Shown piece after piece: positions 12,136 through 23,462 of a stretch of DNA of 64,000 bases. The stretch covers positions 31,824,272-31,888,271 of the forward strand of contig NC_026659.2 of the NCBI RefSeq assembly GCF_000004075.3. The letters run 5' to 3'. Both the position numbers and the translations under genes were made by a program. Under the pieces are notes generated by a model. The model did not search any database. It saw only the letters and a program-made list of their open reading frames with translations, and was not told the origin of the DNA. The DNA comes from Cucumis sativus (taxonomy: Eukaryota > Streptophyta > Magnoliopsida > Cucurbitales > Cucurbitaceae). The first letter of the stretch is position 1. Every line of letters starts with the position of its first letter.

Positions 12136-15100
12136 TTATTCTTTCACCATGCATTTACACCTGCGCTGATGCTCCGTAAGTTCCTGTTGGGTGTTTCGGG
12201 ACAATTCAGTTCGTATAAATTTCATTAACTTCAGTAGTAACTTGAAGCAAAGTGATATTTCTCCGTTACAGATTAGGTTTCCAAACTGATATCATTTGAG
12301 GTAATAATTGAAGAAACGATTTTTGAGGCTCCAACAGTTTTCACATAAACTTGTAGTCATAGATGAATCTAAAGACAGCGTCTAGCTAATTCAGTTGAAT
12401 ACCTGGATTTGCTTTTGAAGGAATTTGACATACTCTACTGCTTCTTCTAACATATCTGCAGTGTTTGTTTGCTGCAAGAAGATTGAAAATGATAAATCGA
12501 TAAATTTATTTATGCTTCAGCTAACAAATATAGATGACATCATATAGTTTCACAATTTCCATAAATCAGATCTTAGTTTCAAGTTTAAAGTTAATGGAAA
12601 TGAATCTTTTGTCCATATGAAATGAAAACAATGCTTACATAGTCTCACAAGCGTTAGAAACAGTAAAGAGAGTTTTTGAATATATAAGAGGATAATATGT
12701 CTAGTAGGAAAACCACGTGGGTTCAAGCCTGAAATAAACAACCATTGCAGAAATAAGAAAGATATGTCATCCTTCCTACCCATAATAATTTTAAAATGGT
12801 AATTTTGCATCATCGGTCCTGAAGTTTGAGCCTCGGTTTAAAATGATGTTTCGCAAACGGAATTAAAATGTGTTCGGTTAAGTTAGTGACTTGCTTTTCC
12901 AACTTGCCAACTTCCCTCTCTCCCTTTTCGTTCTCCACTCTCTCCCCTTCTAGTCATTAGCGCCGCTCTTCTCTGACCACAATTACCTACTATGCCTCCT
13001 AGTTATCACCATCATCATCTGAAGACATATGCCTTCATCATTGTCTCTTATCCACCACATTTTTGCTTGTTCTGAGCAGATGACCTTCACGCTCGTTTGC
13101 CAGTAGATCTAGAAAGAAAGTCCCTCCATCCAAAAATCCTAATAGCACTAAACCCAAACCAAGTTATCAGTTCCAACTCATTTCTCTGTTTACATGCTAA
13201 AAGTAAACCCATGTATGTTCACAAGAATTATTATTATCAATTATTATTTTGGGTTATTTGTTTGTAGAGAGATAGAATCAGGGTGGGTATAAAAAGATTA
13301 TGTGAATTTACTTAGACACCTTTCGAATAGCGCACATGGATTTCTCTCAGGAATAGACTTTGAGAATTCTTTCCTAACTCTCTTTCAGTCAACTCAACCC
13401 TTTGTTTTTGCTCTAAAGTTGGTGGCAGATTCCAGTTTTCTCTTAGTTGAATTGAAGCTTCAGTCTGCTTCTAATTTCGTCTCTGCCATTCCACCTTGCT
13501 TACCTAATTTTTAGCTCAACTGGAAAAGAAAACATGTTGAAGTGTGGACGCTCCCAAGCTCTGCACCATTAGATTAATCAATGCATTTTTCCGTTAGTCA
13601 ACTAATGGTCAAATCCTAGGCACTGTTTAGAATTTATTTCGAAACTTTAAGGACTAAGGTTTTCCTTTGAAACCTCATGGAGGAGACCCAAAAGTTTGTC
13701 TTTCCATAAAAATATTCAGAAGTTCTCATCACAAAATCAACCATCAAAGATAAGTCACCAAAATGCATTGAAGTTCTTCCAGGATTCCAACAAACAAATG
13801 CATATGTGTATACAATCCTAACCTCACCCTCACACGTTCAATCTTAAGTTGCTCCCCCATTGGTGGGCCGATTGGCATAATGCATGTAGCTGAGGTCTAG
13901 ATCGTTTGGTTAGTATTAAGAAGCTGAAGAATCTTAAAAGGCACATCTTCATTCACTGCCCCTGTCCTTCCCTTCCCTTCCCTTCCCTTCCCTTCTCTGC
14001 AAAAATATGGACTGAAGTCTTTAGTGCCTTTGGTTGGAATGTCGTCCCACCATTTAGAACTTACAAATTGACTTGAATTGCTATAAATAGAATACATATT
14101 CAAATCTACAAAGAGTATTCTTTGGCTACGTATCATCAGAGCAGTTTTATGGAAGATATGGAACAAAAGGAATCTTAGGATTTTCCAAGAGACAGAAACT
14201 TATCCCCAAGAAAACTTTGAAACAACTGTCTCTATAGCTCTTTACTGGTGTAAGAATATACTTCCTTTCAACAATGACAGCTTAAATTCTTCCCTTTTCA
14301 ATTGGGAAGGGTTTTGTAAACTCTCCGTTTTTGGATAGTATCTCGATTTTGTTTATTTCATTATTTAGTAAAATTGTTCACTATCCAAAAAATAGATGAA
14401 TGTTTATTTCCTACATATTAATAAACCGGCATTCCCAACATCTGATACATGAGAAGATAAAAAAATTCAATATATTAGCACACGTGCCACATCCATTTAA
14501 GACCAACTCCAGTGAAGTTTGGTAAACTTCATCAGTCCAAAAAATTTGTAAGATGGCTTTGTTGCTCGGAAGATGTAAAATGCATTTTGTAATTATATAG
14601 TCTACTGTCCCTCATAGCACACTGTAGGTATGTAGGTGGTTTTCGTAATTACTCACTGATAGTCTTTTTTGTTTTTTGGGTAATCTACTTCATCAACCAA
14701 TGAGAAATGGTTAGGGAAAAAATATTATCTGAAATTAGTAAGGATGGTCCACGTCCAACCACACAATCTTGTCCCCATTACTCAACTAATTGTAACATGT
14801 TAGACTTCATTAATCATAAAGTAAAGTTCCAGCCTAAACTAGAAGCCAAAAATAAAAATGGAATTCAAGGAAGGAACTGCAAGAAGAACCACATGGCAGA
14901 AAAGAATTTTCAATACGTATCATAAAAGATAGATCCAAATTCATTCATAACGATCAACCATGACATAGTTTACCTTATCCATGTTGGGGACAACTTCCTG
15001 AAGCTTCCTTATTCTGTCACTAATTCTAGTCCTACGAACCTACCATCAGGAAAAAAAAAAAGTAAATAATATTTTTTTGCTGTGTGTTGTTATAGTGATT

Positions 15101-15984
15101 AGACAAACGTGATGATTTAGCATAGCTTGGCAACAAATAACAGAAAGGGGTAGAAAGTAAGAATGAAACAGACGCAACAAGAGAGCACAGATGATGAATG
15201 GTGAATAGAGCAAAAAAAAAAAAAAAAAAAAAAAAATCCATCTCAAAAGTCAGCAAACGTTATGCAGAGTGAGATTGGTTATTGAAAAGTGGTCAACGAA
15301 AAGAGTGAAGGAAGATAGATATAAGCTTTTAAAAAGAACTAACCCTCTCAGCAATGCTCCGAGGATGCGTCGCACAGCCACGCTTGGCTCTTACCCGGCA
15401 GGGCACAGAGTCCTCCAATAACTTCTCCATTTCCATGTCTATCAAACTGGAAACTCCACTTCCTTCCCTTTTCTGCCCAAAATTTACAGATAAATAATTT
15501 GAAGGGAAAAGAAATCATGAGTGGGCATCGTGAAACAGAAGGCAGCAAATAAAACGATTACCAGTTGAGGTGAAAATTTGGGGAAGAAGTTTTGGGCGTC
15601 GACATCTGTAGATGGCTTGGAGGTGGGAGAGATGTCGAGAGTAGGGGAGGAATTGAGAGGATAGGAGGTGTAAAATCCTTCAGCAATTCCAGAGGGAGCA
15701 AGAAACTCAGGTGGGGAGCTATTCTGCCTGTGGAAGGCGGGAGAGGGATTGGGGTCGAACAAGGGGTGATCCGCGGGAGCTGAATCGAGGTCGGAGGAGT
15801 TGGCGGCGAGAAGCTGAGTCAAGCAGGGATTGGGCTTGAGAGGGTCCTCCTCGTCGTCCTCCAAAAGAGCTTCCAACCAGGCAGCAGGAGCAGAGCGGAA
15901 GCGAGCAAGGCCGGCGCCGCCAGCGGAGGTACGACTACTAGCAGTAGCAGTAGCAGTAGAAGCAGCACCAGTTGTGGATTGCAT
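12136..15984 (-). CDS. bHLH transcription factor, FBH / bHLH80-81 type
   Basis: Five exons on the minus strand join in phase: 15984-15562, 15472-15344, 15039-14974, 12471-12403 and 12183-12136. They give 244 aa, close to the size of Arabidopsis bHLH81. The N-terminal region has the subfamily signature RFRSAPAAWLEALLEDDEED (about residues 28-47) and FHRQNSSPPEFL. The basic region, RAKRGCATHPRSIAERVRRT, is at about 169-188, followed by helix 1 (RISDRIRKLQEVVPNMDK), then helix 2 (TADMLEEAVEYVKFLQKQIQ) and a short Cys-containing tail. Relatives (FBH1-4) bind E-boxes in the CONSTANS promoter and affect flowering and stomatal opening; the role here is inferred. Intron 3 is 2.5 kb (12472-14973) and holds a LINE remnant. 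The exon borders split the basic region from helix 1 and helix 1 from helix 2. Confidence 0.9.
13966..13995. repeat. (TTCCC)n microsatellite
   Basis: About six TTCCC units lie inside the bHLH intron 3, within or next to the LINE remnant. Confidence 0.85.
14030..14370 (+). mobile_element. LINE ORF2 C-terminal / 3' fragment
   Basis: The plus-strand translation around 14125-14190 contains RAVLWKIWNKRNLRIFQE, the conserved segment near the C-terminus of plant LINE ORF2 (pattern xLWxIWxxRNxRIF). Stops break the frame. It continues to a T-rich 3' end around 14360. It is antisense to the bHLH gene whose intron contains it. I could not define the 5' edge or a target-site duplication. Confidence 0.55.
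15212..15236. repeat. A25 homopolymer in bHLH intron 2
   Basis: An uninterrupted A-run lies between exons 3 and 2 of the bHLH gene. It is poly-T on the transcribed RNA, so it could be a polypyrimidine tract, but it lies far from the acceptor at 15040. Confidence 0.8.
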
Positions 15985-16002
15985 CTGCCGAGGGTGGTGG
16001 TA

Positions 16003-16066
16003 CAGTCAGTCAGTCAGTCACAAAGACGACGACGAGTCGACGACGACGACAGCAGCAGCAGCAGAG
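16003..16066. repeat. (CAGT)n, (GAC)n and (AGC)n microsatellites in bHLH 5' leader
   Basis: Three short simple repeats sit back to back just upstream of the bHLH ATG at 15984. They probably lie in the 5' UTR. On the gene strand they read (ACTG)n, (GTC)n and (GCT)n. Confidence 0.8.
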
Positions 16067-16679
16067 AAGGAGGGGATTGAGTTGAGATTTGATTTAAGGA
16101 GAAAGGAAAGAAAAGGAAAGAAAGGAAACCCAATCCCATGATCCCCTACTACTCAGGTGTACGGTATCCCTCATCTCTCTAATTTCCTAACCCACTCATC
16201 AACGATGATCCCAGTTTTTATCTGTTTGGATGACGTGTTCACGGGAACTCCGCCTCAACACAACAAACAAACTAATATCATCAAATTAAATAATCCATTG
16301 AAAAGGTAACCCAACTCCCCCCTCCCCCTCCCCCTCCCCTCCCCCTCCTCTTTCATTACTTGTCTGGATCTCATCAAACTGCCTTGATTCAATCAACGCT
16401 TCTCCAACGCGATTCATAGCGCGTCCCCTTCCTCTTCTTTTTACTTCACCGCCGCTTCAATATTTACCTTCAATCAAGCGGGTGGGGGTCTCACCATATG
16501 CTAATCACTCCTGTCATCTTCAACGCTTGAATCTTCATGATCCAAAGCTTCCTTTACATTTACCCCCTACCTAATATTATGCTCTCCAACTTATGTATCA
16601 AACAGTTTAAAGCTAAGAAGAGCTATTAGTGACCCCGATACAACTTCACTAATATCTATATATCAAGTCTTTTTGTCAT

Positions 16680-17330
16680 AGAAGTCTATTATTGATAATA
16701 GTTATTGATAGTCTTCATCTTTTTAGTCTTTAGCTTAATTTTGTGCTACATATACAATTATTTTATCATTGTGTTATATGTTCAATTATTTTTTGCTTAA
16801 ATGTCATTTATGTATCCTCTTTGATTGGACAACATATAAGAGGAGAAAAAGAATTCAAATTTCAATAAATGATATTCACTTGTAGTAACATCACATAAAA
16901 GATATCAATGATAGAAAATAATAACACATTTCTTAATTCCAAGCAGTCGCTGCTAGCAACTATTAGTGATAGCACCCAAATAAAACAACTAATAACACAT
17001 TTCTTTAATCAAACTATCATTGATAAAAGTTATCGTTAATAGCCATTATCTATGATATCAACTAACAATACATTTCTTAAAGTAAAAATTATCACTAATA
17101 GCATCTATTAGTGATAACAACTATTAATTGCTATTGATATTCTAAGTTCTATCAATGATAGTTTTAAATTTGAAAATCTAGAAAAAAAACAACTGTAATG
17201 GTGGTAAATAAAAAGTTACCATTGATAGTAGCTATTAATGATAACAACTCATAGCAGTTATCAATGATATTAACTAATTGTAGCTATCAATAATATCTTT
17301 CAATGTGAGAAAATAGAAAAGAAGTTTAGA
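16680..17330. repeat. Degenerate palindromic repeat field (TATCA-n-TGATA)
   Basis: Short inverted motifs such as ATTGATAATAGTTATTGATAG, TATCAATGATA and CTATTAGTGATAGC recur many times over about 650 bp on both strands, with irregular spacing. It is not a clean tandem array. It is non-coding and its origin is unclear. Confidence 0.6.
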
Positions 17331-17926
17331 AGTGACTCTTAAAGATAGCAACCATCAATTATATAGCTTTTAATTTGAGAAATTCAAGAAAAATAGTCCA
17401 AAATTATGGTTGCACGGGGGTATTTTAGTATTTTACTAATTTATGTTATATATGCAATTATTTTATCCTTGTGTTATATATCTTATTTTTTTTGTCATTT
17501 ATGCAACTAACCCAAACACTATTATTTATCTAATGAACAAATACTTTTCATGGTCTAATCATAAACTAAGTCCCTTTCTAGTCGATGCGAAGGTAGACTC
17601 CATTGTTCAAATCCTAAAGTCACCATTTGAAAACTACTCATCTACCTACCTATGTACGAGAATGAATGAATTCTATCTTGTGAAATTACATTTCTAGCTC
17701 TTTGTTCAACCGAGTTCTCAAAATGATAAACATATTGAATTAGTGACTCATATCACTCATGCAAATAAAAGGATGAGCCCTTATAGACATGAGTTCATAA
17801 CTCCTTCAAGTTAATATCTAGTAATATATGATCATTATTTGAAATAATATTGACGTAATTATAAAGAGATTATTATTTTGTGATTCAATCTTATACAAAC
17901 TCATTGGATATGATACTCACTCATAT

Positions 17927-17978
17927 GTCGAGTCACAGAGTCGTATCCCATAGTCGAGTCACAGAGTCGTATCCCATA
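17927..17978. repeat. 26-bp tandem duplication
   Basis: The unit beginning GTCGAGTCACAGAGTCGTAT is present twice in perfect direct repeat (17927-17952 and 17953-17978). Confidence 0.9.
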
Positions 17979-18075
17979 ATGTTATTAGGATAAACACCCA
18001 ACTTTATCCATCACTACAAACTCTTCAAATTATTATTTGAAGATAATCCATTCTATGACACCTGCATGTTGTTCA

Positions 18076-18177
18076 AGTTTCATGTAAACAACCTTCAATT
18101 TTGTTTATTAGTTTCATGTAAACAACCTTCGATTTTGTTTATTAGTTTCATGTAAACAACCTTCAATTTTGTTTATT
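18076..18177. repeat. 34-bp tandem triplication
   Basis: Three direct copies of the 34-bp unit starting AGTTTCATGTAAACAACCTT. Only one base differs, in the middle copy (CGATT for CAATT). Confidence 0.9.
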
Positions 18178-19801
18178 AGATTGAGTGAGTTGTTATGTAA
18201 TATTAAGACACAAAGCACAATAACAATTATTTTATTAATAATCATAAGTTTGTTTATTTATTTACAAAACAACTAAGCTTAGGCACTAAAATCGAACGCA
18301 TCATGGTGAGGTGGACTTCAAGTCAAATAGGTGAAAGTTGAGGTTTTCAAGCATGGGTAACTCAAGTGCAACATAGTTACACACGAAAAACATGGACAAA
18401 ACCTTAATAATAGAGATCTCGAATCACATGAACCTCATTCACGTAATCACAATTCCTAATCAAAAGATTTTTTAATCGTATTGAACCCAAAGTGGAGTTT
18501 TTAAATTACCAATTGTCTAAAAATAATTTAAGTTAGTGACTAAATATAAATTTAGTTCTATATCATCTAACAATCAGTCTCAAAAGCTGTGCAGATACTA
18601 TTAAACATGGTTAGTGGTCTCAATGAGACCCACTCAATGCATCATAGCAAAGTGATTCTCCAACAAGTAAAACATCCAGAACAATAGCATCTATACCCAC
18701 TTTATCATCCCTCAAAATTTGATTTACACGTTCCTAGGGGAGGAACAAGTCAACATGAAAATTAAAGCCCACAAAACAGGATCATAATCGATATTACCGT
18801 GACCATAAGAAATCAGAAGATTGTGTTTATGCCAAAGAGCAGTAAAGATTATGGTATGCAAGGAGTTTGAGGAAGGACAAAAAAGAAAAAAAGTGATCAA
18901 TTTTTTGCTTCTCCTAAATGCTAGATTTGTTGGTGATGGAGAGGTAAAGAGATCAGATGAAATAAAAATGTAATGAATGAGGAAAGGCAGTGCAATACAG
19001 TTGAGAAGAAAGGGCGCGTGGAAAGGTTGAGAATTGATTGCTTTTTGGTTAAGATTGAGTGTACTTTCTTGTCTTTCCAATAAAATTAGAAATGTTTGTG
19101 TGTTTGTTTGAGGTAAAATTAAGGAGGAGGGCAAAGAAGGAAAGCATAGCATATCAAACATTCATTGCCACCACAAAGCTTTTGCCTTTTTATTTGGGTC
19201 TCCACTTTCATTCCCTTTTGGTGCTTCCTATCCATAAATATTATTCTTTTTCATTCTCTCTTTTCCTTCCTCTTTTTTCAAATATCTAACTTCACATTCA
19301 AAATTGTCCCATCTCATTACTTTGATTTGGTGTTTGTTAAAGTCCAAGAAATCATGTTGAGATTAGAGGCTCTAACCACAAGAAAAATAGCCCTTCAGTC
19401 CTTTACAAAATGGTACTTCATTGTGCATGCTTGTAATGGAGTAAAACTACTACTTCGTTCTTGGGGTCAATCAAACCTCGTGACTGGAAACATTTAATTT
19501 AATTTAAAAAATTAAACTCATAAATATGAATTCTAACTCTAACATGTAAAAAAACATCACAAAAATAGGCATTGGGTTGGGTTATAACATCCATGTATAA
19601 CAGTTTCAGGAATATGAAATGCTCTTTGCTTGAAGAAAATTAAAATGTATAAATAAGAAAGGATGATGTGTACTTTCTTTTAAGCCAAGGTAAACCGAAA
19701 AAAGTACTTGAAAGGATAAGTTTAGGGTTATTTTTGTGTTCATGTGATCATTAATTTTTGAGTTAAAAAATATAGGAGCCACGTTTTGATGGAGATGAGG
19801 A

Positions 19802-22441
19802 TTAAACCGTTGATCTTTCTACATTGTATTTATATACATAGGAGTTAGCAAAATACATATATGCAAGTAATCCTACCTTACCAATGCCAGCAAGAAGCCA
19901 ATAGAAGTAATCAAGATGCGCCGTGTTTATGTTGTTAGCAAACCACCCACCTCTTCCATCGTCTCCCCCAGTTGCATCTTCTATGACGGATACAAGAATA
20001 CCGCTAAGTAAATTCCCGACGCCAAAGATGCTCAGATATAGTGCAAGTCCCACACTCTTTACCTCGCTCGAAACTTGGTCATAGAAGAACTCCTGCAAAC
20101 CTACCATTGTGAAAACGCTCGAAACTCCCAGGAGGAGGAGCTGAGGAGTTAGCCACCAGATGGTGATAGGAATTGTAGAGTTTGGGTTTTGAGTTAACCC
20201 ATGTGCTCGAGCGACTGCTAGCCTTTTCACTTCAACAAGAGCGGCCACCACCATTGAAAGAGTGGATATGAACATCCCAACTCCAATTCTTTGGAGCATT
20301 GAGATTCCAGAGGGTTTGAGGGTGAATATTCTCGCTATTGGAACCAGAAGTCGGTCATAGATCGGAACAAAGAACACAACAGCAATGCAGCCAAAGCATT
20401 GGATTGTAGCAGCGGGTATTTTGAAGCTTGGTGTGATTGATCTGTCCATGGTGGCACCTTGCTTGACGAAGAAGGTTGAACATTGTGATAAAACGATGGC
20501 ATAACTCAAACTTGCTATCCAAATGGGGATGAGCCTTAGGATGCCCTTTGCTTCCTCAACCTCGACTATGTTACACGTATTCCCATCTTCATCGGAGTCC
20601 ATTGGAGCAACCAAAGCCTTGTTAAGGAACCTATCAGCTTAAAGCTGGGTGAGTTGCGGGTAGAGCTACACTTCCATATTGAAAATTCACATGTCCAATA
20701 GGTAAATCCAGATCTTATTCGAACATTCATAATAAGCAAAATATAAAGGTCACTCGTACGAGTAAAATATAAATAATCAATATAGAAATATATATAATAT
20801 ATATATATATATATATTACGTTGCTGCTTCCTAGCATTATACATAAGAGACATGGAATAGACAAATATAGAATTGCTGCTTCCTAGACCATGTTAGTGCT
20901 TTATCTCAACTCTCTGTTTTGGGAATTGAAATAAAATTATAAAAATAGATTAAGAAACATTTTAACTGTAAACAAAAAAAAAAGATTTATGAAATAAAAG
21001 TGGGGAAACAGTGCTTAATCAACAGCAATAGATGAAACACAAATCTCAGTTAATTAGCTTACCTCAATTGTCCAGATCTTTGATAAAGCATTGCGTCTTG
21101 ACCTTCCTCTAAAATATCAATCTCCGAAGATTTTGTTCTCCAGTTTCGAGCCGCATTGAAAAAAACCCGACCAATTCTCATGAATGGTTTCTCTTCATCG
21201 TTAGCTATCTTACCGAACCGATAAGTGTGAGTTCCAAGTAAGAAGACGAGGAGGGCAACTAAGGAGGAGATGCAGGGAATGCCGAAGCCCAGACCCCAAC
21301 CGAGATTATCTTGAATATAGCTTAAAATGATGAGAGCAATGAAGGATCCAAGAGTAGTGGAAAAGTACCACCAGTTGAAGAAGGAGCATTTGGCTATGCA
21401 TTCTTGAGGATCTTCTCCATCAAATTGATCACAACCAAATGCCTGAAGACAAGGCTTGTGACCACCTTGTGCAAATGCAACCAAGTACAAAGAAGTGAAG
21501 AAGAACAAGACATGGAGAACAGGCCGAGATGAAGCTCCCGAGGCAGCAGAGCCAGAACCCTGGAAACTGCTTGGTGAAGCAAGTATAGCTGAGAGTGTGA
21601 GCAGGCCAAGTCCCTGCATATCAAATCACTCATTATTTAGTGCTTCAACTTACATTAATTATAACGTCCCTAAGTTAGTGAATTAAAATTTGTATTGTGA
21701 AAGTATCATTAACTAAGTGAAGGTCACATTTATTTATAAATTATAAAGCTAAATCGCTATAAGATAAAAATTAACTATAAAAATCGCTATAAGATAAAAA
21801 TTAACTAAAGGCTTCAAAGTATGCTAAAATAAGAAGAAAAAAATGTCCTAAATTTTTGTCTTTGACGTTCAAAAGTTTCAAAGTCACTACTAAACTTTGT
21901 TAAAAAATATCGTTACATCTAGTTTCATACACTTGATAAATTATGAGAATTGGGAGAAATGTAAATATGTAAACTAAATCATACAAGTGTTTAAAAGAAT
22001 GAAGAAAAGAAAAGGAACCAGGATGTAAAGAGCGGAGGCGAGGATAATTGTAAGGTAGCGTCCGAGGAAGGAATCGGCGAAAGAGGCGGCAAGCAGTGGG
22101 AGCAAAGAAGCGGTTCCAACCCACAGATTTACATTCTGGGCCGCGTCGGCCATGGACTGTCCCATCTCCACCGTCAAGTAGCTTACCAGATTGGTGCTTA
22201 TCCCGAAGAATGCGAACCGCTCCGCAATTTCAACCCCAATTATCACCCCCGCCGCTCTCCACCCTCCCGACTGTGATCGTCGGTTGTCCGGGGCAGCGTC
22301 GTTTAAGATCAGCGAATCATCCATATACGGGAATTGGGAATCGAAATTTGAAATGAAACTCATCCATCCCCGTCGTAATTTATTAGAAGCAGAGACGGAC
22401 AGTTGGGTGAAGCCCTCGTGTCCACCATACTCTTCCTTCAT
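19802..22441 (-). CDS. NRT1/PTR family (NPF5-like) transporter, copy 1 of tandem array
   Basis: Three exons join in frame: 22441-22019, 21613-21063 and 20630-19802 (stop TAA). They give 600 aa from the first ATG, or 561 aa from ATG 22324. The second start (MDDSLILN) matches the length of the paralogues, and the 39 extra residues have no family resemblance, so I favour it. Family marks: ExxER motif (VEIAERF) in TM1, LGRYLTIILASALYIL, FAQGGHKPCLQAFGCDQFD, FFNWWYF, and the C-terminal half with [26 protein letters not shown] and a LDYFYWLLAGIG end. NPF proteins are 12-TM proton-coupled symporters for nitrate, peptides, hormones or glucosinolates; the substrate cannot be read here. It lacks the intron found before the ExxER exon in both paralogues. 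Confidence 0.92.
20789..20818. repeat. (AT)n microsatellite in NPF copy 1 intron
   Basis: An AT dinucleotide run with one interruption lies in the intron between exons 2 and 3 (20631-21062). Confidence 0.85.
21751..21807. repeat. 30-bp tandem duplication in NPF copy 1 intron
   Basis: The unit AAATCGCTATAAGATAAAAA plus ten further bases is repeated directly at 21751 and 21781. It lies inside intron 21614-22018. Confidence 0.85.
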
Positions 22442-22523
22442 TTCCTATTCTTCCTATACATGTCTCACTGCATGCTTGTTTCGGAAATTCCAACGTTGAT
22501 TTCTAAATATCCTTCTTCCTATC

Positions 22524-22574
22524 CTACACCTACACCTGCACCTGCACCTACACCTGCACCTACACCTACACCTA
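22524..22574. repeat. Hexamer repeat (YACACC/TGCACC)n between NPF copies 1 and 2
   Basis: About eight copies of CTACAC/CTGCAC-type hexamers lie about 85-200 bp upstream of the copy 1 ATG candidates, so probably in its promoter or leader. The rest of 22442-23462 shows no gene. Confidence 0.8.
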
Positions 22575-23462
22575 CTAGTTATTATCTTGTATTATCCCCT
22601 TCTGCATTCTGCATGCTTTCCCTTGATTCTCTTCTTAACCATAGCACTACTTTAAATTTAATCATTATACATTCTTTTATCATTTACTCATCTGTTTTCT
22701 TCATCTTACACTAATTATTATAAAAGCTTAGAATTTCCTTAGTTTTATTGCTTAATGGGGTTCATGTATGCTCTTCTTTGACATAGATTTTAAACCACAA
22801 AGCTTCGATTGTGGGTTATTCATCTATTTGATCAGTGTTTTGTCCTTTTATCAAGGGAAAACGACTGGAAGGCTGCTATTCATAGAGAGTTTTGAAGCTT
22901 AAAACATCGACATTGATAGTAGATAGACCCAGTGAAAGATGTTGATGCAGTGCTTGGCAACAGATCGAGATCAATGGCTAACTCTTTCTTCTCTTACTTT
23001 TCTCTTTTGTAATTTGTACAACTTGTTGTTGAAAGATGCTTTGAACATGGGTGGATAACTTTGTTTTCAGTTCTGGTTACATTGAATCCATATTAATTAG
23101 GATGTGGATGTTTACTTAAAGTTGTTTGGGCTGAATTTATAATACTGTTTTTCATCATACGTATGCTTATTGGATTAGATGTTTGATCAACAATAGATCG
23201 TTGTTTGATTTTTAATCTTGCTTAAGAAAGAGTTCTAGGCTTAAACTTTACACAAATGAAAAAGAAACTCTAAACTGTCCTGTTTTTTAAAATTTAGTAT
23301 ATAAGTTTCACACAGTTATTTTCGAATCTATTAACTACAGAATTGGATCCAGTAGACAATTTTGAAAGTTCATCAGCTAGACACAAACATCGATTGTTAA
23401 GAATTAAACTTAAATTTAACCCGAAAAATAATTGTTAATAATGAGAGAGATTATAAGTTGAG

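Larger units (their letters stand above)
16141..19801. other. Intergenic region, repeat-rich, no supported gene
   Basis: It begins with a C-rich tract (16316-16347, CCCCTCC units). It then has a field of degenerate TATCAnTGATA-like palindromes (about 16680-17330), a 26-bp tandem duplication (17927-17978) and a 34-bp triplication (18076-18177). Open frames at 18724-19497 are unlike any family I know and look random. Confidence 0.55.

Noticed and set aside
17927-18177. Possible CRISPR-like array from direct repeats
   Set aside because: The units are directly adjacent with no unique spacers, in plant DNA; they are plain tandem duplications.
18724-19497. Frames of 145, 76 and 110 codons on both strands
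   Set aside because: No domain, no splice context, and overlapping frames on both strands.
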